Part shown: in pieces, positions 40,983 through 50,770 of the stretch
Position numbering within the stretch: the stretch's first letter is position 1
Layout of the letters: each line of letters starts with the position of its first letter
Origin: Streptomyces sp. S.PB5
GTDB taxonomy: Bacteria; Actinomycetota; Actinomycetes; Streptomycetales; Streptomycetaceae
DNA length: 64,000 bases
Direction of reading: 5' to 3'
Assembly (NCBI RefSeq): GCF_030403745.1
Contig: NZ_JAQMWP010000021.1
Coordinates: forward strand, 92,061-156,060
The notes under the pieces: model-generated
Databases searched by the model: none
Told to the model about the DNA's origin: nothing
The model's input: the letters and a program-made list of their open reading frames with translations, nothing else
Translations under genes and position numbers: made by a program

Positions 40983-42086
40983 TCAGCGGTCCTGGCGATA
41001 ACGGTTCAGCTTGCCGGGGTCGATATCGATGCCGAGTCCGGCGCCCTCACGGATGCGCAGGGTTCCGGACTCGATGGTCAGCGGATCGCTGAGGAGGTCG
41101 TCGGTCATGTCCAGGAAGTTGGACAGCTCACCGGCGTAATGCGAGGCGGAGCGGTGGGCGGCGCCGAAGGCAACGGTGCACAAGGTGCCGATCTGACCGT
41201 CGATCTGATTGCCCATCAGCACAGGTACGCCCAGTCCCTCGCACTCGTGCAGCACACGCTGGGAGGCGGTGAAGCCCGTACGGGCGGTCTTGATGCTCAC
41301 GGCGGTGGCGGAGCCGCCGAGGATCTCGCGGGTCACGTCCGCCGCGCGGGTGACACTCTCGTCGGCGATGAACGGCACCGGGCAGCGCTCGACCAGCCAG
41401 CGCCGGCCAAGCACGTCGTCGGCGGGGCACAGTTCCTCGGCGAAGGCCAGCCCGAGGTCGGCCATCTCCCGCAGTGCGCGGGCCGATTCCGCGGCGCTCC
41501 AGCCCCGGTTGCCGTCGATGTACAGCTCGACGTCCGCTCCGAGGGTCTCGCGCAGTGCTCGGCAGGCGGCCACGTCGTCGGTGTAGGGGCGGCGGCCGAC
41601 CTTCACCTTGAAGGTGGTGATGCCGTAAGTGTCGCGTATCCGCTCGGCCTCGGCGACCATCTGCGCGGCGGGCGCGAAGCCGACCATGTGGCTGACGCGC
41701 ATGCAGTTGGTATAGCCGCCGAGCAGTCCGGAGACCGACATGCCCGTGGCTTGGCCGAGGAGGTCCCACAGGGCCATGTCGAGTGCGGCCTTGGCGGTCG
41801 GATTGCCGACGGTGCGGTCCAGGAGTTCGTGGATGACTTCCCGCTGCAGCGCCGTCAGGCCCAAGATCTGCGGCGCGAAGATCCTGTCGATGACCGCGAC
41901 AATGGACTGCTGGGTCTCGCCGTAGGTGTACGGCCTCGGCGGCGCTTCGGCGGTGCCGACGAGGCCTTCGTCGGTGTGCACCCTGACCAGGACGTGGTCG
42001 GCGGTATGCACCTTGCCACTGGCGAAGCACAACGGTTTCCTGTACGGAATGGCAAAGGGTATTGCCTCCACTCGGACGATCTTCAT
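40983..42086 (-). CDS. catB: Muconate cycloisomerase
   Basis: 367 residues of the enolase superfamily (MLE subgroup). TYGITTFKVKVGRRPYTDDV contains the K-x-K catalytic pair, and the metal ligands are in VELYIDGNRGW, AFAEELCPADD and VPFIADESV. A second lysine lies in AVSIKTARTGF. It lactonises cis,cis-muconate to muconolactone. ATG 42086 is used because GAAGGAG lies six bases upstream. In-frame upstream ATGs add 20 unrelated residues. It is the first gene of the cat operon, divergent from the LysR regulator. Confidence 0.9.
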   Translation of the reverse strand: MKIVRVEAIPFAIPYRKPLCFASGKVHTADHVLVRVHTDEGLVGTAEAPPRPYTYGETQQSIVAVIDRIFAPQILGLTALQREVIHELLDRTVGNPTAKAALDMALWDLLGQATGMSVSGLLGGYTNCMRVSHMVGFAPAAQMVAEAERIRDTYGITTFKVKVGRRPYTDDVAACRALRETLGADVELYIDGNRGWSAAESARALREMADLGLAFAEELCPADDVLGRRWLVERCPVPFIADESVTRAADVTREILGGSATAVSIKTARTGFTASQRVLHECEGLGVPVLMGNQIDGQIGTLCTVAFGAAHRSASHYAGELSNFLDMTDDLLSDPLTIESGTLRIREGAGLGIDIDPGKLNRYRQDR

Positions 42087-42453
42087 ACCACTCCTTCGAG
42101 CCAGGTGAAAGTTGTCCATTGCGAGCCCGGCTGTCATGAGGGCCAACGCAGCGCGCAGTCATGCCGGGAGCGTTCGCTCGTTAGCGAAGCTGAAGCACAC
42201 GTCCGGCTCGGAGCCCCCCGTACACCGACCGAGGGCGGTGGACCGCGAGGGCGGCTATCTCGGCGAATCGTCGCGACGTCGAGTATCCGCGCCGATCGAG
42301 CTACCACGACAGCGCATGTTTTCGATGAAGTGCTGCGATCGAGGTTATGCAGGGGCGGGGTGTCCCGGCTGAGGCGTGTATCGATAACATGGGTGCATTC
42401 AGGCAAAAGGATCGATCTGTGAGTAGCACCTAGCGCAGAGCCGAAGGATGACC
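42087..42453. promoter_or_regulatory. catB/catR divergent promoter region
   Basis: 367 bp between divergent genes. Two related stretches, GATCGAGGTTATG near 42337 and TATCGATAACATG near 42379, could be LysR half-sites, each with a T-N11-A-like arrangement. No confident -35/-10 pair was identified. Confidence 0.4.
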
Positions 42454-43530
42454 ATGAGCGAACCAGAGAACCCTCCGGCAGGCTGCGGGGCCGAGTCCAG
42501 CCCGCCCGGTGTGCTGGGTGCCACGGCCCAGGCGATGCTCGGGCGGATAGACCTGTCCCTCCCTCAGTTGCAGTACTTCGTTGTGGCTGCCGACTGCGGG
42601 AGCGTCTCTGCCGCGGCGATACGGCTACATGCATCCCAGTCCGCAGTCTCTTCGGCAATCCTGAGGCTGGAGCGGCAGCTTCAGATCCAGCTGTTCATCC
42701 GGCACCACGCCCGGGGCATCGTGCTGACCGAGAGCGGGCGGCGCCTGGTCGCGGACGCGCGGGCCATCCTGCGCAGTGTCATGGACCTGCAAGAACGCAG
42801 TCGTTCGCTACAGGGTGTACCGGTTGGCGAGACCGAAATCGCCTGCTTCACGCCGCTAGCGTCGTTCGTCCTGCCGCCGATTCATCAACTGGTTCGGGAG
42901 CGGTATCCAGGCTTGATGCTTAACGTTCGCGAGGTCGACGGCACGGCGGCGGCCGAGAGTGTTCGGGATGGACTGTGTGAGCTGGCGCTGACGTTCGACA
43001 GCGCGCGCACCTCCCAGGGCGTGAGATTCATTCCCCTGAGTCGGCTGCGTCCTTACGCACTGGTGGCCCCTGACGATCCGCTGGCCGCCGTCGGCCAGGC
43101 CTCGCTGGGTGAGTTGTGCGAGCGGCCGTTGATCATTTTGGACTACGGAGACGGGGCGGGGTTCGTGCGGGGGCTGATCAGCAGCCAGCATCTGAACCCT
43201 CCGCGTACGACGACGACGTCCACATTCGAGACGATGAGGGGGCTGGTAGCCGCAGGTGTCGGCTTCGGCATCGTCAACCAACCGGCCGGCACGAGGCTGC
43301 TGCATGAAGGTGTTGCCCTGGCTCAGGTCGAGATCGTCGACCGTCTGCCCATGCCCGCGATCGGCGTCGCGATTCCCGACCGGGGCCGGCCGACCCGGCG
43401 CGTGGAGGCACTGACGGAGATCTGCGCAGAGGTCTTTGGCGCCGTGTACGGGCAGTGCGATCCGCCGGAATCCGCAGGCGCCTCCACCCGGGGTGCGCAG
43501 GCGTCGCCCACGCACCCCGACGAGAACTGA
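42454..43530 (+). CDS. catR: LysR-family regulator, probable CatR
   Basis: 358 residues. The N-terminal winged helix-turn-helix reads LPQLQYFVVAADCGSVSAAA, LHASQSAVSSAILRLERQL and LFIRHHARGIVLTESGRRLV. The C-terminal inducer-binding domain includes IACFTPLASFVLPPIHQLVR and LALTFDSARTSQGV. It is divergent from catBAC, as CatR/BenM regulators are, and likely activates them with cis,cis-muconate. ATG 42454 is preferred, with GAAGG six bases upstream. About 25 extra residues precede the DNA-binding domain. It converges with a transporter gene three bases after its stop. Confidence 0.85.
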   Translation: MSEPENPPAGCGAESSPPGVLGATAQAMLGRIDLSLPQLQYFVVAADCGSVSAAAIRLHASQSAVSSAILRLERQLQIQLFIRHHARGIVLTESGRRLVADARAILRSVMDLQERSRSLQGVPVGETEIACFTPLASFVLPPIHQLVRERYPGLMLNVREVDGTAAAESVRDGLCELALTFDSARTSQGVRFIPLSRLRPYALVAPDDPLAAVGQASLGELCERPLIILDYGDGAGFVRGLISSQHLNPPRTTTTSTFETMRGLVAAGVGFGIVNQPAGTRLLHEGVALAQVEIVDRLPMPAIGVAIPDRGRPTRRVEALTEICAEVFGAVYGQCDPPESAGASTRGAQASPTHPDEN

Positions 43531-43533
43531 CCG

Positions 43534-44925
43534 TCAAGAAGCATCGTCGACGAGGCCAGCAGGCTGTGTGCGAGCCGTGCCCTGCGGTGCGGTGGCGACG
43601 GCTTCGACCAGGCCGTCGGTGAGCTCGGCGTGACGGCGGTCGCGCGTGAAGGCGGCGGAGACTCCTGTGACGAGGCCTGCCGCCAGCATGAGAGATCCGA
43701 CACCGGCAACCGCGTGGCCGCCGCTGGTCAGTGAGGTGGCGATCATAGGTGTGAACCCGCCGGCGACCACGGTGGAGATCTGCATGCCGATCGAGGCGCC
43801 GGTGTAACGGCTCTCGGTGTCGAAGCTCTCGCTCAGGAGGGCCGGCCATGGCGCATACATGACCGCTTGAAGGACGGTTCGGCCCCAGATCGCGGCGATC
43901 AGCAGCAGTGTGGGGGAAAGCGAGTTGATCATCCACATCATCGGGAAGGCCGTGATGACAGCACCCACCGCTCCCGCGATGATGACCTGTTTGCGGCCGA
44001 GGACATCGCTGACGTACCCGAAGACGGGGAGAGTGAGGATGACGAAGCCGGAGGCAATACCCACGGCCAGCAGCAGGAACTGGGGGTCGTAACCGAGGTG
44101 GGTGCCGTAGGCCACCAGCCAGGTGCCTATGATGGCCTGAAGCGCCTGGGGGCCGATGCCGATGCCGATGCATGGGAGAAGGACGCGGGGGTTGCGCAGC
44201 GCCTTCACCAGGGGAGCGGACCGCTTTCCGGTCTGTCCCAAGTTCTTGGTTTGCTCGAACGCGGGAGTCTCCTTCACGCTGAAGCGCATGTAGATACCTA
44301 CCGCGAGCAGGACGAAGCTCATGGCGAAGGGAATGCGCCAGCCCCAGGCGTTGAATTGATCGTCCGGGAGGGTCAGGACGGCGGCGGTCACACCGGTGGC
44401 CAGCAGCGAGCCGAGCGGGCCGCCCGTCATGGGAGCGCTGCTCCACAAACCTCGCCGTTTTGCGCTGCTGTGCTCGGCTGCCATGAGCAGCGAGCCGGCC
44501 GACTCGCCTCCGAGCGCGATGCCCTGCGCGATGCGCAGGGTCACCAGAAACGTGGGCGCCCAGAGCCCGACCTGGTCGTAGGTGGGGAGGAGGCCGATGA
44601 GCGAGCTGCTGATCGCCATCAGCGTGATGCTGATGATGAGTACCCTCTTCCGGCCGAGCCGGTCGCCGTAGTGGCCGAAAATGATGCCACCCAGTGGTCG
44701 GGCGACGTATCCGGCCGCGAAGGTGCCGAACGAGGCGATCTCGCCGCCCCAGCCGCTGGAGCCGAAGAAGAGCGGGCCGAAGACGAGCGCCGCCATGGTC
44801 CCGTAGAGGATGAAGTCGTACTGCTCGATGGCGAAGCCGAGTAGTCCGGACGCTGTCGCCTTGTACAGCTGCCGCCTGTCGGAGACCGAATGGCTGCTGG
44901 GGCCTGACACATGAGCTGATGGCAT
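43534..44925 (-). CDS. MHS-family MFS transporter (aromatic or carboxylic acid symporter)
   Basis: 463 residues, twelve hydrophobic segments. It begins with the metabolite:H+ symporter pattern ATASGLLGFAIEQYDFILYG and then ARPLGGIIFGHYGDRLGRKR (signature loop), RIAQGIALGGESAGSLLMAA and VFGYVSDVLGRKQVIIAGA. Family relatives transport shikimate, citrate, benzoate-like acids or betaine. Placement next to cat genes suggests import of a catechol precursor, but the indole-3-acetate cluster further right also lacks an obvious transporter and could use it. Confidence 0.8.
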   Translation of the reverse strand: MPSAHVSGPSSHSVSDRRQLYKATASGLLGFAIEQYDFILYGTMAALVFGPLFFGSSGWGGEIASFGTFAAGYVARPLGGIIFGHYGDRLGRKRVLIISITLMAISSSLIGLLPTYDQVGLWAPTFLVTLRIAQGIALGGESAGSLLMAAEHSSAKRRGLWSSAPMTGGPLGSLLATGVTAAVLTLPDDQFNAWGWRIPFAMSFVLLAVGIYMRFSVKETPAFEQTKNLGQTGKRSAPLVKALRNPRVLLPCIGIGIGPQALQAIIGTWLVAYGTHLGYDPQFLLLAVGIASGFVILTLPVFGYVSDVLGRKQVIIAGAVGAVITAFPMMWMINSLSPTLLLIAAIWGRTVLQAVMYAPWPALLSESFDTESRYTGASIGMQISTVVAGGFTPMIATSLTSGGHAVAGVGSLMLAAGLVTGVSAAFTRDRRHAELTDGLVEAVATAPQGTARTQPAGLVDDAS

Positions 44926-45300
44926 ATGAGAGGGTTCCTTGCCGATGATGGACCTGGCGGAGGTCCAGGTTGAGGGTGTTGCTTCTCCTGGAATCTGTGA
45001 GCGTCGGACGACTCCACGTTCCTGGGCGTGGCTGAGTGCTGGGCGAGGCTGAGACGGATCCGACTGGGGCTCCAGTGCTCCGGCCGATCCGCCCGGGCTG
45101 GCCGCTGGCCTAGGGTCTCGCTCGTGAGTGGCGAACCAGCCATCGAGTAAAAGCAGTATCCGGGTGCCGGCTAGTACACAAAAGCGTGAACTCTCGATGC
45201 ACAGCTCCGTGTCATGCGATGCTGGTTTACAGCTGTGTCAGCGGCCATTTGCTTTTCCGGTGGCGTCCAGACGTTCCACGCCCTCATGGCCGACCCGGCG
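44926..45300. other. Intergenic region upstream of the MHS transporter
   Basis: 375 bp between the transporter start and the ISL3 left repeat. It should contain the transporter promoter on the minus strand. No gene-like frame or clear operator was seen. Confidence 0.4.
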
Positions 45301-46959
45301 GGCTCTGATCAACATTTCGGGATTGCCCAGAGCGGCCATGCATCAGATTGATCATGGATGCGTATTACGTGATCAGATAGTTGACGTGCTGCTGCCGCAC
45401 CTGGCGTCCGTGGCCGTGACTGACCTCCAGCTCGTCGGCACGACTCTGACGATCACCGCTGCGACGGTTGCGGAGACCGCGTCATGCCCGACTGGTACGG
45501 TCAACTCGCGGCGTGTGCACGGCCGTTACGGGCGCAGGTTTGCTGATGTCGCCGTCGGGGACGTCCGGTGACGATCTATCTGACGGGTCGTCGGTTTCGG
45601 TGTGAGGTGTCGTCGTGTCTGCGCCGGAGCTCCGCCGAGCAGGTTGAGGGACTGACGTTCCGATACGGGTGTCGCAGCCAGCTCCAGCAGGCCATGCCGA
45701 CGGTGATCGGCCGGTTCCTGGCCGGGCGGGCCGGGGTCCGCCTCGCGGCCATGCTGTACTGCCGGGTCAGCCCGAACACCCTGCTCGGCCGCCTCCGGGC
45801 ACTGCCGGCGGATCGGAGCCCGCGAGTGCTGGGGGCGAAGACTTCGCCGTCAAACGCGGACACGTCTACGCGGCCTTGCTGATCGACATCGAGGACGGCC
45901 GCCCGGTGGACGTGCTGCCCGAACGCACCGCCGAGACCTTCACCGCCTGACTCCGGCAGTACCACGGAGTGCGATCGTGTGCAGAGACAGGGTCAGCGGG
46001 TATGTGGAGGCAGTTCGCATGGCCGCGCCGGACGGGGTCCGGATCGCGGACAGGTTTCATCTCTGGCTCAACCTGTGCAAAACGGTTGAGAAGCGCGTCC
46101 TCGTCCACCGGCGCTGCCTTACGCCACCGGAAGGCGAGGTCCAGAGCGCGGTCGTGGAACCTCCGAGGGGCCACCGGCGATCGAAAGAAAGCGAGCGGCG
46201 AACACCCGGCGTCACTTCGCCGCGGTGTACGAGATGCACGACAAAGGCGTCGCCATCGACGTCATCTCGAAGACCCTGCGGATGGACGGCAAGGCCGTCC
46301 GCAAGTACGCCCACGCGACCACGGTGGAGGGACTGTTTGCGCCGCCCCGGCAGAGCCGCAAGATGCTGCAGCCCTGTGCCGAGTACCTCAACATGCGCTG
46401 GCAGGAAGGCTGCACCGACAGCGGACGGCCCTTCCGCGAGATCCAGTAGCGCGGCTATCGCGGCATCAGTCGCAGTGTCCGGCGCTGGCTCGAACCTCTG
46501 CGCTCGGCCGACGCCCCAACGCCTAAGCGATCCGAGGCGCCCACCGCCCGGCAGGTCACCGGCTGGCTCACCTGCCACCCCGAGAACCTCAGTTCTGGCC
46601 GGCAACTCCGCTTCAAGCGCATGACGGCCCGCTGCCCCGAACTCGCCGACCCGCGACGGCACATCGCGGCATTCGCCACGATGATGAAAACCTCGACGGC
46701 CACCGCCGACCCCGCTGGACCAAGGCCGCCGAGGGCAACGACCTGCCGCCCTGCGCAACCTCGCCAAAGGGCTCGACGCCGTGTCCGCTGGTCTCATCCT
46801 GTCGTACTCCAGAGACATCGTCGAAAGATACGTAAACAGGGTCAAATTACTCAAGCGACAAAGGCTACGGACAGGCCGACTTCGACCTGCTCCGACGCCA
46901 CATCCTGCTCACTCCCGTGAGCCGTCGCTCTGGGCCATCCCGAAATGTTGATCAGAGCC
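45301..46959 (+). mobile_element. Decayed ISL3-family element
   Basis: The element is bounded by 34-bp inverted repeats. The left one (45301-45334) starts GGCTCTGATCAACATTTCGG. The right one (46926-46959) is its reverse complement with one mismatch. The transposase gene between them is broken by several frameshifts and stops. No target duplication is visible at the flanks, so the surroundings have changed since insertion or the element arose by recombination. Confidence 0.75.
45380..46920 (+). pseudogene. ISL3-family transposase, multiply frameshifted
   Basis: Consecutive pieces in different frames follow the family order: LLPHLASVAVTDLQLVGTTL, FAEQVEGLTFRYG-like SSAEQVEGLTFRYGC, HVYAALLIDIEDGRPVDVLP then ERTAETFTA with a stop, GVRIADRFHLWLNLCKTVEK, YEMHDKGVAIDVISKTLRMD, GYRGISRSVRRWLEPLRS and YVNRVKLLKRQ near the end. 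The zinc-finger start, the D-D-E core and the C-terminal R-V-K-x-L-K-R-Q are recognisable, but at least four frame changes or stops separate them. Inactive. Confidence 0.75.
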
Positions 46960-47119
46960 GCATCTACGGGCCGCCGTCACACCTGCGCCTGCGTGGCCCT
47001 CTGCGGGATCGTGTATCGCTTCATGTGCAGCATTCCATCAAGAACATGCGCTTTATCGATGGCCTGGTAGGTATCCATACTCGGCATCGCCACCACTTCT
47101 ACGCCCACAGGAGTTGCTC

Positions 47120-47890
47120 ATGCTTGACGAGAGGCTCGCGGAGACGTTTCCGGAGATGCCCACCAGGGCCATCGAGGAGGAGCGGGCGCACCGGAAGCTA
47201 ATGCTGGCCGCCGGGTTCCGCCTGTTCAGCAAGTTCGGCTTCGAGCAGGGGATCGCCGGGCACATAACCGTGCGCGACCCTGAACTCCAGGATCACTTCT
47301 GGGTCAACCCGCTCGCCGTACCCTTCTCTCACATCCGGGTCTCGGACCTCCTGCTGGTTTCGCACGACGGCAGGGTTGTCGAGGGTGACCGGCCGGTGAA
47401 CGCTGCCGCCTTCGCCATCCATTCCCAAGTCCACCTGGTCCGTCCCGACGCCGTCGGCGCCGCCCACTCGCACTCGGTATACGGCAAGGCGCTCTCGGCG
47501 CTCGGCGAGTTGTTGGAGCCCATCACCCAGGAGGCGTGTGCCTTCTACCAGGACCACTCCCTGTTCGACGACTACACCGGGGTCGTGCTCGACTTGGAGG
47601 AGGGCAAGCGCATCGCGCACGCCCTGGGCGACAACAAGGGTGTCATCCTCCGCAACCATGGGCTTCTGAGCGTCGGCACCACCGTCGAGTCCGCCATTTG
47701 GTGGTTCATCGCCATGGAGCGCTGCTCCCAGGTCCAATTGCTGGCCAAGGCTGCCGGGACCCCCGTGCACATCGACCCGGAGCAGGCGGCGATCACCCGC
47801 CAGCAGGTCGGCGGGGAGCACGCTGGCTGGTTCCAGTACCAGCCGTTGTTCCAGCGCATCCTCCGTGAGCAGCCCGACCTCCAGGAGTGA
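47120..47890 (+). CDS. Class II aldolase/adducin family protein
   Basis: 256 residues. Zinc-binding histidines are visible in VGAAHSHSVYGKALSALG (H-x-H) and in VILRNHGLLSVGTTVESA. FSKFGFEQGIAGHITVRDPE near residue 40 is the phosphate/carboxylate-binding region. Such enzymes make retro-aldol cleavages or epimerise, but many members in aromatic operons decarboxylate or remain uncharacterised. ATG 47120 has CAGGAG seven bases upstream. It is followed by a strong hairpin and then a metallo-hydrolase gene. It lies upstream of the iac-like genes and may act on a side-chain intermediate of indole-3-acetate breakdown. Confidence 0.75.
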   Translation: MLDERLAETFPEMPTRAIEEERAHRKLMLAAGFRLFSKFGFEQGIAGHITVRDPELQDHFWVNPLAVPFSHIRVSDLLLVSHDGRVVEGDRPVNAAAFAIHSQVHLVRPDAVGAAHSHSVYGKALSALGELLEPITQEACAFYQDHSLFDDYTGVVLDLEEGKRIAHALGDNKGVILRNHGLLSVGTTVESAIWWFIAMERCSQVQLLAKAAGTPVHIDPEQAAITRQQVGGEHAGWFQYQPLFQRILREQPDLQE

Positions 47891-47920
47891 CCGGCGCCTC
47901 GACCTGCCGGTCATCTGGAG
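47879..47920 (+). terminator. Strong hairpin at the aldolase stop codon
   Basis: An outer stem CTCCAG/CTGGAG and an inner stem TGACCGGC/GCCGGTCA with a ten-base loop flank the stop codon at 47888-47890. No T-run follows. It could terminate or partly attenuate transcription into the next gene, or protect the 3' end. Confidence 0.5.
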
Positions 47921-48088
47921 GAGAGCACTGGCAGCAGGCAAGGCACCCCCGACGTCCCATGTCCGACGACTGGCCCGGACCCACCGGCGGTAACGGGCGC
48001 ACATAGACGAAGCCCCCGGTCCACCGGCCCCAGTCGGCATGTGCCGCGATGCGGGCCAGCCAGGTTCAACCCGAGAGGGAACACGGAA

Positions 48089-49174
48089 ATGTCAGAGCTT
48101 CAGCAACTGCGCGATACCTACTTCCCTGGCACCGAGGTCCTCCGGCCCGACGAGATGCGGATCACCGCGCTGGGCACCGGCCGCCCCTTCCTGCGCATGG
48201 CCCAGGCGAACGCGGGCTGGTTCATCGAGCTCGGCAACGGGGACTGCTTCGTCTTCGACTTCGGATGTGGGTCCTTCTCCCGATTCACCGCACTCGAACT
48301 GCCGATCTCCCGGATCACCGCAATGTTCACCACCCATCTCCACACCGACCACGTCGGCGACTTCGGCGCCTACTGGGTCGGCGCCCGCGCCGGCGGTCGC
48401 CTCACGCCCCTTGAGATGTATGGGCCATCGGGAAGCATCCCTGAGCACGGCTTCGCACACTTCGTGAAGTGCCAGGTCATGTCTTACCAATGGGACATCG
48501 ATACCCGCCGGGGGCTGCTCCCGATCGCGGGGGAGGAGGTGAAGGTCCATGAGTTCGAGTGGTCCAAGACTCACGTGGTCTACGAGGCCAACGGTGTCAG
48601 GATCACCAGCTTCCCGGCCGTTCACATCCACGACGGGGCCGTCGGACTGCGGCTCGACTGGAAGGGGATGTCCTTCGTCTACTCCGGTGACACCGCTCCC
48701 AGCCAGTTCCTGGTCGACGCCGCCCAGGGCGCCGATGTCCTCGTCCACGAGTGCTTCAATTCCATGCCTCAGCTCATGCGTAAGTCCGGATACGGGATCA
48801 AGACCGCCAAGGGCATCGGCCACTGGGCCCACACTCAGCCGAGTGACGCCGGCCAGGTCTTCGACCTGGTCAAGCCGGGCCTGGCGGTGCCGTTCCACTT
48901 CAACAACGACTTCGACACGGTCATCGAGCTCTCCGACGAGATCCGCCAGTCCTACGACGGCGACCTCGCCTTGGCCGATGATCTGATGGTTATCAATGTT
49001 CGCCCCGACGGGCGCCGCGTGCGCATGGCAGTAGCCTCGTCGCGTACGTGGCCCAATAAGGACGACCACGCTGGCTTTGAGTCGGCGGAGCGGGGCGAAC
49101 GGGCCGTGATGTCCGACTGGCTGCGTGCGGGCCGCATCGACTTCGGCGAGCCCGAGGCTCCCGCAACGGCGTGA
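48089..49174 (+). CDS. Metallo-beta-lactamase-fold hydrolase
   Basis: 361 residues. Zinc ligands are visible as HLHTDHVGDFG (the H-x-H-x-D-H motif) near residue 90, SFPAVHIHDGAVGLRL, VYSGDTAPSQFLVDAA and VPFHFNNDFD. MRITALGTGRPFLRMAQANA at the start and VLVHECFNS resemble the RNase Z/arylsulfatase-like MBL group and the hydrolases called GntH. It may open a lactam or lactone. ATG 48089 is preceded by GGGA and is the first Met in front of the conserved domain. Its position beside the aldolase and iac-like genes suggests a role in the same pathway. Confidence 0.8.
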   Translation: MSELQQLRDTYFPGTEVLRPDEMRITALGTGRPFLRMAQANAGWFIELGNGDCFVFDFGCGSFSRFTALELPISRITAMFTTHLHTDHVGDFGAYWVGARAGGRLTPLEMYGPSGSIPEHGFAHFVKCQVMSYQWDIDTRRGLLPIAGEEVKVHEFEWSKTHVVYEANGVRITSFPAVHIHDGAVGLRLDWKGMSFVYSGDTAPSQFLVDAAQGADVLVHECFNSMPQLMRKSGYGIKTAKGIGHWAHTQPSDAGQVFDLVKPGLAVPFHFNNDFDTVIELSDEIRQSYDGDLALADDLMVINVRPDGRRVRMAVASSRTWPNKDDHAGFESAERGERAVMSDWLRAGRIDFGEPEAPATA

Positions 49175-50212
49175 GCGCGCTGCCCGGCATGGGGGTGGTC
49201 GTCTCGGCGTGGGGGAGCCGCCCGTGGCCGGACCGGTCGGGCGATGGGCGGGTCTGGTTGGTGCAGCTCGTGAGCACGGATGTGAGCCTCATTGACCTGC
49301 CTGCATCGTTTCGCCAGGGCCCCGTGACCGACACCGGCTCGGCGAAGACCGGTGGGCCTCAGCACCACACTGGACCTGTCATCGTGGACGTGAGGCGCGT
49401 CGGAATCGTTGAAGGAAGCGTTGGTGGCTCGCCTCTCGTCCGGCCAGACCGGGGCGCCGTGGTTCGACGCGTTCGCCACCTGACCACCCGTGCTCCCGCA
49501 GACGGGGAGAATAGTCACGGACTGGCTTCTGTCGAGTGCCCTCACGTCGCCAGCGCGACCCGCCACGGGCACTGAGCGCGCCTTCGACGTCGTACTCCAG
49601 AAGATCCGGGCGCTGGCCGGGGGACGCTGCTCAACTACGTGCTCGACGAGCCACCGAAAACGCAGCAGCTCTGTTGGTTACGCTGGGGCGCTCGATTCCA
49701 GTTGCCGGCTGTGATCGTCACCGCCGACGTGCGCAGCCGGAGACCAATGGCGTACCGCGCCAACCGCATTTCGCCCTTCTGCGCCATAGACCGGAGGGCT
49801 GCGGAGAGGCGGCGGTAAGCGACCGCAGTCGATCGTGGCTCGCAGACGTTGCTTGCCTGGCGGAGAAGGTGCCGCCTGTCGGAGGATGAGAAGTGGCTGT
49901 GAGCCGGTCCCGGAACGTCCCGTCCCGCACGTCACCCGTGTTGTCGTCTTGCCTGCGTATTACCTGCGCAGCATTGCGTGAGCGCTCCGGCGCCAGGCTT
50001 TTCGGATTACCTCAGTCACCCTCCAGAGGTGTGGGGCGCGGATCCACTCGACGTGAGACCTCCCCGGGATGTCACAACAGCTTGCAGCGGCCCTGCGGCA
50101 TAGGCGTTTCTTGCATCCGACTTTTTAGGCAGATTCCGATGCTGTATACCTCGCTCACCCCTAGCCTTACCAGCCGTGACCGCCGACCGGGGTCAGGAAA
50201 GGAAACCCGTCC
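49175..50212. other. About 1 kb without a recognisable gene
   Basis: No frame gives a convincing protein. A plus-strand reading around 49420-49620 (RLSSGQTGAPWFDAFAT, then TERAFDVVLQKIRALAGG) is faintly like an IS5-type transposase, with stops and frame changes. The last 200 bp must contain the promoter of the gene at 50213. Confidence 0.4.
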
Positions 50213-50770
50213 ATGACCGATCAGGACATGATCGCCACGCTTGTCAAGCGCATCGAGGTCCTTGAGGACGAGGCCGAGATCCGCCGGCTCCAGGCGCGCT
50301 ACATGTTCCTATGTGACACCCCGTGCCCCGAATTCGGTGTGCGTGACGACGGCCACCGCATTGACTTGATCATGGAGCTGTACTCGGAGGACGCTGTCTG
50401 GGAGGGCGTCGGCGATTACTACGACAACCAGTTCGGCCGCGCGGAGGGCCGCGCCGCAGTCCGGGCGCACTTCGAGCAGTTCTGGGGACGGAAGCAGGAC
50501 CCCGCGCTACTCCTGAACGCACACTACGTGACTTCGGAGCAGATCCATGTCGATGGTGACGAGGCCACCGGACAGTGGATCCACGTGCAGCCCTGGCTCT
50601 ACTCGGATGGGACCGCTTTGTTGCGTTCCAGCCGGCTGAACAACGCCTTCAGCAAGATCAGCGGCGAGTGGAAGATCAGCCGTACCCGCACGGAGAACGT
50701 TTTCATCGCGCCGCTACCAAAGAACTTTGCTGAGACCTTTGCGGCCACGTCGGTTCTGATGCGCGCGTGA
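50213..50770 (+). CDS. iacI: SnoaL/NTF2-fold protein, IacI-like
   Basis: 185 residues with the cone-shaped SnoaL-like fold: VLEDEAEIRRLQARYMFLCD at the start, then LIMELYSEDAVWEGVGDYYD, RAAVRAHFEQFWG and HYVTSEQIHVDGDEATGQWI, ending WKISRTRTENVFI. The family includes dehydratases, isomerases and small hydroxylases. A protein of this type, IacI, belongs to known indole-3-acetate clusters, and its neighbours here are homologues of the other iac genes. Precise reaction unknown. AGGAAAGG precedes the ATG. It stands alone, convergent with the response-regulator gene. Confidence 0.7.
   Translation: MTDQDMIATLVKRIEVLEDEAEIRRLQARYMFLCDTPCPEFGVRDDGHRIDLIMELYSEDAVWEGVGDYYDNQFGRAEGRAAVRAHFEQFWGRKQDPALLLNAHYVTSEQIHVDGDEATGQWIHVQPWLYSDGTALLRSSRLNNAFSKISGEWKISRTRTENVFIAPLPKNFAETFAATSVLMRA

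Noticed and set aside
49420..49620. IS5-like transposase remnant
   Set aside because: Resemblance is limited to a few residues, interrupted by stops and frame changes. Kept only as a note on the gene-free stretch.
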